The notes under the pieces are model-generated. The model was not told where the DNA came from, ran no database searches, and saw nothing but the letters and a program-made list of their open reading frames with translations. The position numbers were made by a program, and so were the translations under genes. DNA of 64,000 nt, taken from contig CM057835.1 of NCBI GenBank assembly GCA_030068075.1, positions 24,954,930-25,018,929 on the forward strand, in the 5' to 3' direction. Source of the stretch: Paguma larvata. Taxonomy: Eukaryota > Chordata > Mammalia > Carnivora > Viverridae. This document shows, in pieces, positions 12,988 through 26,754 of the stretch (positions within the stretch are counted from its first letter, which is position 1; every line of letters begins with the position of its first letter).

Positions 12988-13025
12988 GTGTGTGTGTGTG
13001 TGTGTGTGTGTGTTTGTGTGTGTGT
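12988..13025. repeat. (TG)n microsatellite
   Basis: About 19 TG dinucleotides with a single T interruption (TGTTTG), followed by TACATGTG. Confidence 0.95.
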
Positions 13026-15741
13026 ACATGTGAATCACAACAGTTGGAAAAGGGGTAACTGACCCCTTACGTGAGCAGCCCCTGATCAAGCAGGGGCCCG
13101 TGGCTGGGCTGGATGGGGTGTATGGGCCAGGGCAATGAAGAAATCTGCCTCTCGCGGCCAACTTTGCTGCGTGTCTTTGCAATAAATTCCTTAAAATGAG
13201 AATCCCACACTATTAACATGCATTTTCAACTCTCAGTTACATTGCTCTGAGAAGAATCTACTTGCTGAATGGATATGACCACTGACCGGGGCAGGTGAAT
13301 GAAGTCATCCTCTAGGGCCTCATTCAGGGCTCCGAGAACTTGGAGAGTCTGGTACAAGGACCTCTGGCTCACAACAGCTTCTAGAATTCAGCGCATCACC
13401 TTTGTACTAGGGAAGGGCAGAGCCCCGTGCTCAGGGCAGGGACTGAAACTCAGTTCTTCCAACCGTAAAATGGAAGGCACTGCCTTAGATGACATTAAGG
13501 TTCCTCTCAGGGCTAACGATCTCTAACATGCTATAATATTCTACGGCCTTCTGACTCCTTCCTCCTGAAGAAATAGAATGTCACTGGCCGTCTGGGCTGT
13601 TAGATATTCATCTCCAAGGGGGATTCTCTTTAGCTGGAAATACTCTAAACTCGAAGTCTGACCTTCCGTAAAATGAACTAGTGATCTAGGTATTCGACTC
13701 CAGCCTCTGTTTGTGACATCTGCTTCAACATGAAGTACGGCCAGCTGCCTACACATGCTTTTGCACAACTCCAGGAGACAGTCCTTGCCTCAGTTGCCAC
13801 AGATTAGAACTGTTTTTGACAATTTCGGGCAGAGGCTGTTGAGTGTGTGGAAGGAGCTTCTCTTTCTAATTCACACAAATGGCCACACTGGCCAGTGATG
13901 GGGCGGTCCATGGACTAGAACACTTTCCACTTCTTTAGGGGCTAAAAAAGGACTCCCATGCTGGCCTGGTGGCTCAGCATTTAGAACAGGGACAAATGAG
14001 AGGATGTGACATGGGGAATCCAGACGACACGGCCGAGAATCTTTCTTCTCCAGAGTGTTTACAAAGTCCCCATTCTCTGCATCTTTCTGGATGGCCTCCG
14101 TCTCTCTCTGCCCCGGATCCAGCAGGGGTGAGGAGTGGGCCTCGGGGAGCGCCGGCCTGGGACAGGGCTGCGGTTAGCAGCTGAGATGGCCTGCTGCTCT
14201 GATTCTGCATGCACAGTTGCTCAGCCAGCTGCGACTGGGATTTCCTTTCTTTCCTCTTCCTTCTAATTTCCTTTCTACGGAACGTTTTATGTGGAGTTTA
14301 GTGATGAAGCCTTTTCAAACAGACCTATGGAATCTGCTCCCTCGTGCAAGTCCAGACTAAATTATTAAACAGATACCCTGTGAGCCTTCTACCAGGGCCA
14401 GCTGTTAGGATTCATCATAAATGAGACTGCAGGATGTGTGGGGAAGACCAGTGACCTATGGACCTGGGACCCCAAACCGGCCGCTGTATTAGCCGCGTGC
14501 CTTTGGGTGTAGCCCCTCCCCGTGGGGGGATCTTCGTCTCCTTGGGGGAACATGGTATGTTCAGAATGCTTTCCTCGTGGTTTAGAATGTTGACTAGTTG
14601 GCCTCCAAGATGAATGTCCGGGCGGAGATTTCAACTCTTGCCCTGCTGACCGACGCTGGCTGCTCCTTGCCGGCCAAGAGGCTCTGGAGGCAGCCAAGTG
14701 GCCCGTGTTTGCTCAGCGGTCCCCGGTACTCACTTTTGGTGTCCTCTACTCCTGGGCCCTGCCCACATCTGACCCTCTCCCCACCACCAGCCCCATCCAA
14801 GTACACCCCAGCTTTATCCTACACACGGGGGCCTGAGGTCACAACCTGGCCATAGGACCGATCCTTGTCAGTGGTCAGCTGGAAATGGAGCACTTCCAGG
14901 TAATAGGATGTAGCTGAGTCCCCGCCCTTCAGGGCTCCGTGTTCCTGACATGAGAACAGCTCGCAGAATAGCCCTCCATCCCCCAGGGCCGGCTCCTTGG
15001 GGTGCCGCCCTTTATCACTAGGGTGCAATGCTAGTCATGCCAGCCAAACTACCCTGCCTGCCCTTAAGGGCATGCTGGCTTATTTCGACATTTCCAGAAA
15101 TGAGCAGGAACTCCCAAGTAAGGAGATTAAAGCTACCAGAAGTTCTACATAAATGGTTTTCAGGAACTGCAGAATGTGTGGATTGTTGAAATGCGAATTG
15201 GCAAACGGCAGGGACGGCTTGTACTTTAAGTGAGGCTTTCCGGGGCCAGTCTGCCACCGGGGGTGAGTGGAGGTCACGTTTCTTAGTAATGCCAACGGGG
15301 AGAGGTTCAGGCAGCTGTAGGAGGGAGTCTGGCGATGACCCGACGACCTGCAGGTTTTCAGGGGCAATCATAAGAGGCTGCTTTGAGCCCCGTCTTTGCA
15401 CGGTTGGCTCACACGTTTGCTCTGGTGTCTAGCAACTACCTATGGTTCTGTGACTTTCTGAGTTGCCACTATGTATCCAACCAACCCTGGCCCAGGTGTG
15501 GCGCTGGACAAGAGCCTTGCTCCCAAGGACCCTGGAGACTTGCAGGGAAAAGTCTTTTCCACTAAGCAGTGCGAAGCTAGGCTGGGTGTGGCTGGAATCC
15601 TAACTAGGTGGGCAATAGTGACTTATCCTTGGGTCCTCCGTGGAGCATATTTGCCCTGATGGCTCTTGGCTCTCATGTGGGAGTAAGCTTCTCATTAAGG
15701 TCTGAATCCAAGCAGATTTTCTCAGGCCTCTCAGACAGCCG

Positions 15742-15743
<2 letters not shown>

Positions 15744-15779
<36 letters not shown>
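15744..15779. repeat. (GT)18 microsatellite
   Basis: An uninterrupted GT run of 36 bp between CCGGG and CCCCTCC. Confidence 0.96.
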
Positions 15780-15782
<3 letters not shown>

Positions 15783-17179
15783 CTCCTGGAGTTCTTTGAA
15801 GAACATGAAAGAAAAGAATCTATTTATTGGCATTCGGGTCCATCCTGCTTCCTCCTTTATATTCTGATTCCGATGACAACGTGTCCAGGGCCTCTGCCAC
15901 ATGCCAGTTCCCCTGCCCGGACTCGGAGGACAGGTCCCTTCATCTCTGTACTCCCAGACGCAAACATCTGCTCCCCTCGCTGCTCCTGACAAGTACTTGA
16001 AGCACAGTGTCCCCTTCGACACGCTCTCTCTTTCCCTGATTACTCAAATCCGACCAACTGGACTTCTGACTCACAGAGGAGACTGACCACGTGCACTTAT
16101 TTTCAACTTTTCCTCTCTCATTAATAAAAACAGGTTGTGAACCTACAAAAGCATAGCGAAGGAGAAAAGGGATGTCAACCAAGTTAGGGAAGACAGGAAG
16201 TGAGTGGGGCGGCAGGTAACCCAGCAGAAGGGAACACGGATGAGAAATGTGTTGACTGAGTCTGCAGCACCTCCAGGGGGCTTGGAGCTTGGAGGGACTG
16301 GGGACCACGAGGAGGCGGGGTGCGGGTGCTGGGAGGAGAGACTGGATATGGACTCCCCAAGGGTCTTTCCCTACCCCACACAGCCATGCAATATCCTTCC
16401 ATCCCCAACTCCAGGCAAGAGATTTTTATTTTTCTAGAGAAGCTTCGACCTGGGGACACAGGCACTCAGAAAATGGGAGAGAGAAATGAAACAAAAGACA
16501 GGGGATCTAGTCACAACGATCCTATGCAGGACTTGGATCTGGGTTCCAAAAAAATCATCCACCAAGAAGTAACCGGGTTCCACAGGAATGGATCCCAGAG
16601 CCGGGCAGAGAAAGTACCCAATAAATCTGGAACAACTTCTGGGGGCAGCATGTGAGAGAATGCAAAGAATAATCACTCGGGGTGTTTCAGAAATACATGG
16701 AAGTGATCTGAAGGGACTCCCACTGGTTGAATCTGAAACAACTGAGCATCAAATAATCATGGATTATAACCATTAGAAACATAGAAATCTGTAAGCCAAG
16801 ACATGGAAACAGACAAAGAAAATAAATAAATAAGAGAAAAGAAAGGTCTTCCTTACAGTAGAAAGTCAACTAAAATATGTAGATGGAATTAGAAAAGTCA
16901 CTATTTGTGAACGAGCGTGACGATATTTCAGGCAAGCATCATTAACAAAAGCTAAAACTAGTGGGGAAAAGAAACAGTATATTTACACAGTTTCAAACAT
17001 CTCCCTATAAGACAGTTACTAATTACAAAGGGAAACAGAGTAACTTTATAAGAGCAAGGCCTGGAAGTTTCCATCTGGACAGGCGGTCAATGTCACTGCG
17101 GCCGAGTCAACATCTTGTGCCTCCTGATATCATGCACTGAGGACACCATACCTCTTCAGCGGCATTCCTTTCAAAAGCG

Positions 17180-17655
17180 GATACATTTAATCACAAGGGG
17201 ACATCAGACAGACCCAAACTGATGGACATGCTACAAAATAACTGATCTGTCCTCCAAAAATGTCAGGTCACGAAAGACAGAAAGATAGAGGAGCCTGAAG
17301 AGACATGACAAATAAAAGCAACGTGACTTTCTACTGAAAGTCACCACTGTGCTAAATCAGAACGCACAACAAAATGCGCTTCCCTTTAGCTGTAAAGGAT
17401 ATTAGCGGGACAACTGACGAAATGTGAACAAGGTCTGTGAGTTCTATAAGAGCGTTCTATCAATGTTAACTCCCTGACTTGGATCATGAGATGATGATTA
17501 TGTAAGAGAATGTCCCTGTTTTTAGGAAAACACATGGAGGTATTTAGGGGGTAAACGGCACCAGGTCTGCGACTTGCTGTCCAAACCATCAAGAAAAAAA
17601 AAAGAAGACAATTATGTAGAAAGAGTGATAAAGCAAGTGGGTGAGGGTGGAGGGC
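17180..17655 (+). mobile_element. Old LINE 3'-end fragment (L1M-type)
   Basis: GGACATGCTACAAAATAACT, AGAGACATGACAAATAAAAG, TATGTAAGAGAATGTCCCTG, GGAGGTATTTAGGGGGTAAA and GAGTGATAAAGCAAGTGGG occur in the order of a widespread mammalian LINE 3' end. The family name is from memory. Confidence 0.6.
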
Positions 17656-18694
17656 GGGTAGAGGGTTGGGTCCAGAAGGATGGTACAGCTTTCACTCCAG
17701 ACTTCACGGGTAGTGGGATGATGAGGCTCAGGGGCAGGTCATGGTCACCTGTCTCTGGGGGTCTGTGCTCTGTCCTCCTAACCCTCTGCTCCAAAAGTTA
17801 GAACACTGAACCTCAGAGCGAATGGCCAGGACTGTTTTCCGGGCTTGACCTCAATATTTAGCCTTCCCGTAGTCTGTTTAACTAGACCTGCAACTACATC
17901 ACTGTTATTATTTATAGTCTATTTAATAGCAACGTTTGATTGCTCCCTTTGTAGGCAGAAGTTAGTGTTTGTTGTTTTACCCTCAGGTCAGCTTCCTCCT
18001 GCCACCAAGAATGCGTCAGGGTCACTGCCTGCTGCCGACAGAGTCTCTGAGCTCGGGGACAAACTCCTTTCAACATCGGCTGCCACCCAACACAATGGGG
18101 TGGCAAATCTGCTCCACGGAAAGCAGTGAGACTCGAAGAGAAGGGATAGAACGATTAGCCTAGGGCTTCCTATCCATCTCTGAACACAAGCTGCCTCTGT
18201 GTCTCCACCTCAGGTGATGGCTTTTGACCACCTGCAAGTGCGCAGTGCTACTGAGGGGGTCCCTGAGGTTTCTACCTTTGACAGGAAGGAAGGTAATGAG
18301 CCCCCCTAACACGAAGGGGCTCACCCAGGCCTGTTGGGGGCCAGTGGGTCATTCATCTGAGGTACGGCCAGGGATAGGACCAGGCGCCAGAGTCTAGGGG
18401 ACTGTGTCATTCTTGACTCACTCAACCCTTTGCAAATCCATATCCTTGGTTGTCAAAGAGGGCAAGATTTTTCGTTCTTCATTGGAGTAAGATAATGACA
18501 AAGCACAAATAAACGGCCATCAATCTTGGCAGCAAATAGAAGGGCATGGGTGATGTCAATTACTCATGAAACTGTCAAGAAATTATGAAGACAGACACCG
18601 AAATTTTACTATAAACATTAAACTTGCTAGGAGAGTACATCCCAACTGTTTCCGACACTAGAAGAAATCCCGACCAACCAGGCGATGCCAGGGA

Positions 18695-18850
18695 GGTGGT
18701 CTTAGCCTCATGATACAAACGACAATACAAATGTATAAAATCAATATGTCCCACACCTTAAACTTCCACAGTTTATGTAAAACTTGTTTTACAAGTGGTC
18801 GTATGTCAAATAGATCTCAATTAAAAAGAAAATAAAAAGAGAGAGAAAAG
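18695..18850 (+). mobile_element. L1 3' terminus with A-rich tail
   Basis: TATGTCCCACACCTTAAACT and ATGTCAAATAGATCTCAATT resemble the last bases of L1, followed by an AAAAAGAAAATAAAAAGAGA tail. Confidence 0.5.
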
Positions 18851-18887
18851 AAGAAATAGTTAAGAGCCAACTGCCCGCAAGCAGGTC

Positions 18888-19080
18888 CGAAGGCACTGGT
18901 TCTCGAAGAACAGGGATCAGGGCCACCAGGAGGGATGGTAAAACACAGATGGCAGGGCCCCGCCCCCAGAGTTTCCGGTTCAGTGGAAGAGAAGGGAGCC
19001 CCAAGAATTGGCATCCTTAGCACGTTCCCGGGTGACACTAACACTGCCGGTCTGGGGACCGTATTTTGAGAACCAACGGC
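18888..19080. mobile_element. MER-type hAT element
   Basis: It begins GGCACTGGTTCTCGAAGAAC and ends CCGTATTTTGAGAACCAACG, so its ends are near-inverted repeats around a GGCAGGGCCCCGCCCCCAGA centre. Subfamily uncertain. Confidence 0.65.
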
Positions 19081-19434
19081 CTAAGGGCTGCGAAGGCAAA
19101 TCAGATGTTTTCAGGATCAGGAGGGTGTGTTTGGCGAATCAACGAGGAAATCTCTATCAGGGAGGGGTTCACAGAGGCGGTGACATTCAGACAGTCTTTG
19201 AAGAACAGGGACGTGGCAGGCAGGCAGATGAAGCAGGAAGGACTTTAAGGCAGGGGACCAGTGCCGCTGCATCAAGTGCCTGGGAGTCACGAGGCTAAAG
19301 CACAGGTTGGGGAGTCACTGGAGAGAAGCCTGGAAGGCAGGCAGATAGCAGGGGTAAAGGAAAGTCTGGGGTTTCCCATAGGCCTGGGGAAATCGATGAA
19401 GAATTTTGAAGCAAGGCGGTAGGTTTGGTAAAAC

Positions 19435-19530
19435 CTTTATCTTTCTGAGTCTCCTTTTCCTTGTCTGTACAATGGGGTGATGGACAGAGGGTCCAGGCAG
19501 GCCTTTCCAGCCCTGACATGCTAGGATTCA
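19435..19530 (+). repeat. MIR fragment
   Basis: CTGAGTCTCCTTTTCCTTGT followed by CTGTACAATGGGGTGATGG is the MIR core. Confidence 0.55.
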
Positions 19531-21930
19531 ATGGGGACGGTCGGGAGGTGGTGGGGGTGGGACCCTCCAGCTAGTGGCCTCACCCTGCTAGCAGCCCCTT
19601 GGCAAGCACAGGGATTCACAGCCGCTCACACATGCTTGGTCCGTCTGTCCATCTGCCGCCAGAACCCTGGCCCAGCTTGGAAAGTGGAGGCAGATGACTG
19701 GGGGTGTCACACGCGTTGCTAATCTCTCCTGGGCAAGTCCTCCCTCCCCCGGTCTATGCAGAGCCGAGGAGCCTGGGATTGTGCAGCAGCTCACAATGGA
19801 AGGAAGAGGGTGTAGGAGGGAGGTCCCCGGGCTGACCCTGGTATTGTTCTTGGGCCAGAAGAAAGCTTCCTCCAGCCTGGCCATTGCAATGCTCGAAATG
19901 ACGACGTCCAGCCAGTGAGAGTCAGCGCGTCCTGGGGGGCGGGGGGGGGCCGCCTGCCGTCGGGCGGCCTGGGAGCTGGGGCCCATTCACAAATACCTGC
20001 TGCGGAGCACGTAGGCCCGTCCGCCCCCACCCCCTCTGCCTGAGGCCTCTGACTACTCCCAAGGAGAAGCTGGGGTGAACGAAAATAACTGGGCTTCTCC
20101 GCCCCCAAGCTCACTGCCGCCAGGAAGGGGAACGCGACCAGAAATGGCACACTGGCTAATAAAGGAATAATGGATGCTTCACACCCTTAGCGACACCTTC
20201 CTCTTCCTCTAGCCTCAGCTGCTCCTCGCAGGGGCCAAGGACAGAGGAGGAAAGGTGCTGGAGCGGAATGCAGCCTGGTTTAACTAGGACTGGCCCGGGT
20301 CACCAGGGCATCACCAAGATGGCCAGGGCTGCTAAGCCAGCCGTGGAATGGACGGCTGGGCTGCAGGTGGGGTGGTGCTGCTTATCTGTGTTTTGGGGCC
20401 TCTCTTGGCAGGACGGTTGCATCACTGGTGGGTGGGTTTGTGCAGAAGGGTGGACCTGCCTCTGAGCATCAGTAGCCAGGACCCCGCAGGCCAGCTTAGG
20501 GCTTAGGTGCTCACAGCCCTGGGCGCCGGGAGCCTCCGCTGGCCTCCTCGTCCCCCATGCCACGCCATTCCCTAGCAGGGCTGGGCGGGGCGGCTCTTTT
20601 TCTTCGTGAGATGGCCTGGGCCCAGCCGTGGCCTTGGCAGAGGCAGTGTTCAGTCTGGCCTCGCTTGGGCCCACCCCCCCCACCCCCAAGTGGTCCCTCC
20701 CGCCTGACGGATCAAGCCCTCCGGCACTCGGCAAAGGATTCTGGACGTGGTCTGGCCCGAAGCAGGAAAGGGACCAGACGCCCTCTCCAGTGGGGCGAGT
20801 CCTGTTATAAGGCCTGTCCTAACGAAGTAACAAGATTTTCTTTCCTGGCCACTGAGGAAAGATGTGTATGATGCTAGGAATTCCCTATGAATCCCAGGAA
20901 GGGAACGGAAGGATTGGTCAGGCCCCAGCCCTTGGCTTCCTAAATCCTCCATCGATCATGCATTTTGCTGCTCAAGAACATTCAGCTGGGTCTCTGTTTG
21001 GTCAAGTCCCAAGGCCGCAAGGACCTGCACCAATAGGTCTCTCTACTTACAGAAATGTCCCTTCAAGACTCCTGGGCACCCCCATTCTCCAGGGCCTCTA
21101 CTCTTCGGAACCATTTCTCGCTAACTTCTGCAGCCCTGAATGCCATACTTTTTCTTTCATCTCCATACGGCCTCCCTGGCCACCCAGCAAGGCCCAGTTT
21201 GAGGTCTGTCTCCTCCAGGAAGCACAAACACAGGGAAAGGCAAGAAACAACCAGAGAACCTCACAACTGGCCTAGAATCAAGTCCTCCAAATGTCCGCGA
21301 AGGCTTCCGAGGACTGGGGTGGTCTGCTTCATCAAGGAGGGAGAGTGCGAACGGGGCCAGGAAAGAGGGGGCGGAGCTGGGTCTTGGGGGGGCGGTAAGG
21401 ACAGAAAGCAGGTGCGAGGAGTGGGGGGGCCACGGCTGGTGAGGCCTAAGTCCTTCACGGGCAGATGGTTGTTCTCGGAGAGCTCGGTCTTAGAAGGAGC
21501 TGGGGGAACTCTGCAGAACCCCCAACCCCTGGGCTCCCCAAATCACAGAAGGGATCCGCCCCGTAGGCTGGTTCCCACTATGCTTCCTGCCTATCAAGCC
21601 CACCAGTTCTGTCCTTGCTTCCAGTTCCCACCGTGCCGCTGAGTAAGGCACGTCACATACACAGAGCAGTGTCTCGGTTAGTGAAGAGCTGTCATTATAT
21701 GACCTGGCTTGTATTTGGACCCTCAGTAGAGCTTTGCAGTAGAAGTCAGACAGACATATGATCCTATTTTATAGCTGAAGAAATGGAAGCCGGGAGAGGA
21801 CGACTTTGGGTGAACTTCACGACGCTCTGTACATGAAACCGAAGGGCTCTCGGATGGCAGAAGCAAATGGACTTGAGGATTTTGCCAGCTATTTTAACTC
21901 TCAGGCCTTTTTGCTGTGTATTTCTGGATC

Positions 21931-22095
21931 AATGCTTGGCACACCTTTTCTGTAAAGGGCCAGGGAGTAAATACATTAGGCTTTGCAGGCTGTAGGGTCC
22001 CACTGCAAGTACTCAACTCTGCCTTGTAGCACCGATGCGGCCGCGGTGAGCAGTCGGGCGGCCCTGTGTGCCAATAAAACTTTATGTGCAGACAC
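21931..22095. mobile_element. hAT-Charlie-type MER element, second copy
   Basis: Same family as 8578-8735: CTGTAAAGGGCCAGGGAGTA, AGGCTTTGCAGGC, CAAGTACTCAACTCTGCC and CCAATAAAACTTTATG in the same order. It is CpG-richer than its surroundings near 22030. Confidence 0.75.
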
Positions 22096-22904
22096 TGCCT
22101 GGAGGGCTGCGCTCGGTCTGTGGGTCACTTTGCCATTCCTAGCGAGGGTCCTAGACAATCAAAGCTGCTGTGTAAGGGAGGCAGTTGTCGCCTGGACGCC
22201 CTGGGGCCAGAAAGCTGCCTCTGGTCCCGGCTCCTCCGAGGCTGCGTGGGAATCCACCCCGGACTCGGCCGCGGCCTGCTCCGTACGAACTTCCCTAGCT
22301 GTCACCGACAAAAGTCTTCGCCCCCAAAGTAGTGACTTCTTGTAAAAACTCACAAACAACAAAAATAAAAATAGGCTTGCCTCACAGAGCACGCTGCCCG
22401 TTCCCAACGGGCCTTGCTACCTGGCGGCCTCAGACAGGAAATCATGGAATGAAGAACTCCTGGCCTCCTCCTTTATTGTACGGGCACCTATTCTTGTCCT
22501 GAGGGAGGAAGCACTGGGGGGGAGTGGGTGGGGGGTGGCCAGAGAGACAGAGGGAGGGGGTCTCCTAGGTAAGCACTCCCCCCCGATAGCTGATGCAGGA
22601 TCTTGGTTAGCAGGGATTGTGGGGGAGGGCACCAGAAACTGATTTCAAAAAAAAAAAAAGTAAAAACCGTATCTCTTCCTTTTTCAAAGATGTCAGTGGG
22701 GCTTCTCTCTCTCTCTTTCCATTTTTAGTGCCTTTGGCACTAGAGGGGAAAAAAAAGATATCCATTTTCTTGTTCTTGCTTATTAAGGAAATGACATTCC
22801 CCCTTAACTTGCCGTACGTGACTACGGTCGCCTAGAATATAGAAAATGGTTTTTCAACACCTCTTCCTCTTTGTCGACACTCCTTACAAAGGGGTGCCAG
22901 ACGA

Positions 22905-23075
22905 GTCGGGCTGCCTGAATTCCAATTTCCGCTCCCCCATTTATAAGCTGCGTGACTTGGGGCCAAGCATTTGATCTCAATTGTCTCATTTGTGAAATGG
23001 TGAGGATAGCGGTACCTACGCTTTACAGTGACGTGAGTTCAGGGAGGATATACACAGACGCTAGCTCAGGCAGCG
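22905..23075 (+). repeat. MIR element, well preserved
   Basis: CTGCCTGAATTCCAATTTCC, ATAAGCTGCGTGACTTGGGG and TCATTTGTGAAATGGTGAGG match MIR from its tRNA-related part through the core. Confidence 0.8.
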
Positions 23076-23954
23076 CGCGACTCGCGTGAGCCCCTGTGAA
23101 GGAGGCGCTGGAGGGTGCTAACGGTGAGTCCCTCTGGGACAGGAGCAAGTCAGGGCCCTTTCAGCCACCTACCAAATATTTAACGAGCACCTGTGTGTGC
23201 CCAAGTGGAGCCGACATCCCAGTAGGAGAACGCAGACCACAAAATAAAGAAAGCAAATGCATGAGTGCCAAATGCATGATGAGTGCAATGGAGAAGAATA
23301 AAGTGTGTGTGGGGCGGGCGAGGTGTTCCAAACGGTGACACCTGGCCAGAGACCACCTGTCTGCACTCCCCAGGGACGGTGTGAGGATAAGCAAGATAAG
23401 AAAGAGGAAGCATGGTCACAGCTCCTGCTGCGTGGAAAGCCCTTGGCAAAGTGTGTGCGGTGTGACTACGGGCTCAGTACAGTTATTGCTGGATGCTCCT
23501 TTAGGGGGCATTAGGAGAGTTCCATGTCCCGGTCCATTGGAATAGTAGCTGGGCCCTGCATTCAAATTCAGTCCGTCACGGCTAAGACAATGCTTGTCCC
23601 CAGAAAGGTGCTCAATCAATACTGGTGGACCCAATGAATGAAGTCAGACCGTACGTCCGCTGGGGCCAAGAGGGAACAGGAAGTAGCACTTGGTGAGGAT
23701 GACAGGTCTGGGGGTTTGGAGTGGGGTTGGTTTTCACATGACTGTTCCTCAGCATCTTGGGTTATTTTAATAATCCTAAGGCCTGTGAGTTAGCATATCC
23801 TAGAAATTTCCAGAAGACTTAGCAACAGAGCTGGCATAGCTCTAGGGAACAATAAAGTCACTGCTTCCCATCTGGAGGGCTGGGAACCTGGGCTACGGCA
23901 ACTTCAGTCCATAGAGGCAGCCCTTTCCCTTCAGTCCTGTTTCCAAACAGCCAC

Positions 23955-23969
23955 AGCGCCACCTGCTGG
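23955..23969 (-). promoter_or_regulatory. Candidate CTCF binding core
   Basis: The minus strand reads CCAGCAGGTGGCGCT, matching all 15 positions of the CTCF core CCASYAGRKGGCRSY (established consensus). It is outside any recognised SINE. Occupancy cannot be judged from sequence. Confidence 0.6.
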
Positions 23970-26639
23970 AGGAGCAAGGCTGCTCTTGCACGTGCCACCA
24001 TTTTTATTCCTCCCAGCACCCAGTGGAGCGGGGGGAACACTGGCCATCATTCAGGGGAGCAGAGATTTCATTCTGAAAGCTCATTTGCCGCCCAGAGGGA
24101 TGAGGTGGGAGAGATTCTCATCTTGTCTTTATTTGGGGCCAAGAAGGGAGATGGGGTGCTTACCTCCAAGCCTCACAGTCTCTTGGTCTGTCCCCTCCCT
24201 CTCTGTGTCCTGGGGGAAGAGATCACCTTGGATGCTCGCATGAGGTCTGAACCCTCACTTCGCCTTTCCTGGCTCTGCTGGGCCCCTCAGTAGGGAGAAA
24301 CTTGGGCACATCTGCGAGGGCCGAAATCCCACTCGATGTAGAAATAGGTGTTCGTCGTTCAGCCGTGTGCCATGCCGACCTCACAACGGTGGGATTCCAC
24401 ATTATCTACTACTAAACTGGGTCAGTCATCAGAGGATCAAAGCAGGGGACCTGACCAGGTCACAGTGAGTTCATAATTAACTGTAGACAGACACAGAATT
24501 TAGTTTCGAAATTTCCTAACAGGAAGGTAGAAAGGGAAATAAGTTGGGTTATGCAGTTCCTATTGTCAGACAAGAGGTGGTGGACAGCACGCTTGTCTGA
24601 CAGAACTCAAGGAAAATGACCACAATATGTCCTTATGGAAAGCAGGGCTTGGGGATGACGTAGGATAATTCGAGAACGAGGTCTTTCAACTGGGGTTTTG
24701 TAGAAGACGGAAGCCTTCAGGACCGCGTGGGAAACAGGGAGGCGGCATCTCTGCAGGGCCCTGAGGCTGTGGGGTCCCCTGTGTCCCATCACGTGAGGAG
24801 ACACTGAGGAGAAACTGCTCACCACACCTCAGGGCGAAGGAGCCTTGGGGTGGTGTCTGGGCAGTGATCTCGGGCCTATTCAGATTCATTCCCTTGCTTT
24901 TCACATTGAACTTAGTCAAGTTTAACTTGGCTCAGATTACAGGGCTCCGTCTTTCCCTTCAGTGCAGACTGCCAGCGTCTGTTCTTCCAAGGGCCGAAGC
25001 CAAAGCTTTGTAGGGCCCCAAGTCCCACGCCAGTGGGCGCCTCCCCTGCAGGCCCAGGTCAGGATGTCTGGTATGGGGGAATGCTGCCCGCACCCCTCAC
25101 TCCACGGGAAGGCACCCTACCTGTCTGTGCAGCTGATAGAGGCTGAGGGGGTGTGCCTTCCTAGGAGCAGCCTCTGTTCCCAGGGGTCTGAGGGGAGGGG
25201 GAGGACTCCCGGAGAAATGTCAGGCCTTTTCAGAGTGGGACACATTGGAGTCACACAGGTACTTCCCTACACCTCTGTGTGACCACCTCCTTACCACCTC
25301 ATCCTCTCCCTTGTTCTGGGGAGTGAGGGCCCGAGCATTGGCCAGGGTCATGTTTTTGACACTTTGCATGTTGAGCACCAACAAGGAGGCAAGGACGTCT
25401 TTGGCTGCTTGGGACAAGGGTCTTGCGACCGCAAACCACACGAAGAGCCTCCAGAGCGGTACACTGGTGTCCCCTAGTGGGAGCAGATGTCAGTGCAGCC
25501 AGTGTCCCTGCATGGCCTCTTGACACTCCCGAGTTGGGGCCATGCTGCAGTGACCACATCACTGCCAACATGGCGGGTCGCTTACCCCATTCCACCCTCA
25601 CGCAGGTCCCAAAAGAGAGCCCCCAACTGCAGGCGGGACCCCTAGGACTCCATTCTATGTCCAGCTGGGTGAGCTTCTGCCCTGCCCTATGGCTTTACCA
25701 CCTGGAATGATGACTGATGATCCCCCAAATCCACGTCGCTGCACTCAGAGCCCCCAGCTGCCCTCCCCCAGTGGGAAGTGTGGGGGAAAGATGCCAGCCT
25801 CAGCTCCCTGGAGGCTGCCGGGTGTTCGTGGATGCTAAGATCTGGCTGCTGTCCATCACCCACCCCCTCAGTCACCGCTCCAGGGAGGCAGACCTTAGGG
25901 ACAGTGGATATAACCAACATCGGCCCCCGTGAAACAATGAAATGCCTTTTATGGGTAAAGAACTATACACCTGTCTGTCTTGCTTCCAGGTCCTTGGGTG
26001 CCTCCAGGGACTTGGCCCCAGCAGTCCCAGCAATAGAAGTCCCCCCAGGGTCCCGCTGTGGAAATACAATCAGGCGGGTCCATCTAGTCCTCGGCTTTGA
26101 CTAGAGGGGAGTTGGGCCAGGTACCCAGGTGTCAGAAGCTGGCCTCACTGAGGCACGCCTACCTAGCACCACTCACAGTGACAAGTACCCCACATGCAAC
26201 TCCCAGAGAGAGATAAAGCCAGAGCTCCCCGGAAATCTACAACAGTCATTAAGTCTGGGGGCCACTGGGGTCCTCACCTCCATCATTGGAGTCCCAGAGA
26301 AAAGCTCCCATAGCAGCACTGAGGAGGGAGGTGAAGTCTGCAGGGAGAGAGCCCAGACTTCACCCTACAGGAACGAGGACTCTGACCTGGGCAAGGCCCC
26401 AGCCGGGGCAAATCACAAAGGCTCCTATATACAAGGAGTTTGAATAGGGATGGTACCCTGAGCCTCTATCGTGTGCGGAGATGCTGAAGAGACAGAGCGG
26501 GCTGCAGCTCTCACTCTTCTCCTCTTGTGGGGCAGAGGAAATGGAGGCCAACTGGGCGGTGATCTGCAGACCAACTTCTCCCTTCATCCTGTCATCCTCC
26601 TGGTGAGGAGGGGAGGCAAGAACGTAGTCCCTTCTCATT

Positions 26640-26706
26640 CTATGGGGACACATTCTAGGACCCCAATGATGACTTATAAAGCCTTGAAACCTCAGATAGT
26701 ACTGAA

Positions 26707-26754
<48 letters not shown>

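Noticed and set aside
21055..21642. 195-codon plus-strand ORF
   Set aside because: Low-complexity Gly/Arg/Pro composition, no recognisable domain, antisense to CTIF in an intron, and no splice or promoter context. Expected by chance in G/C-rich DNA.
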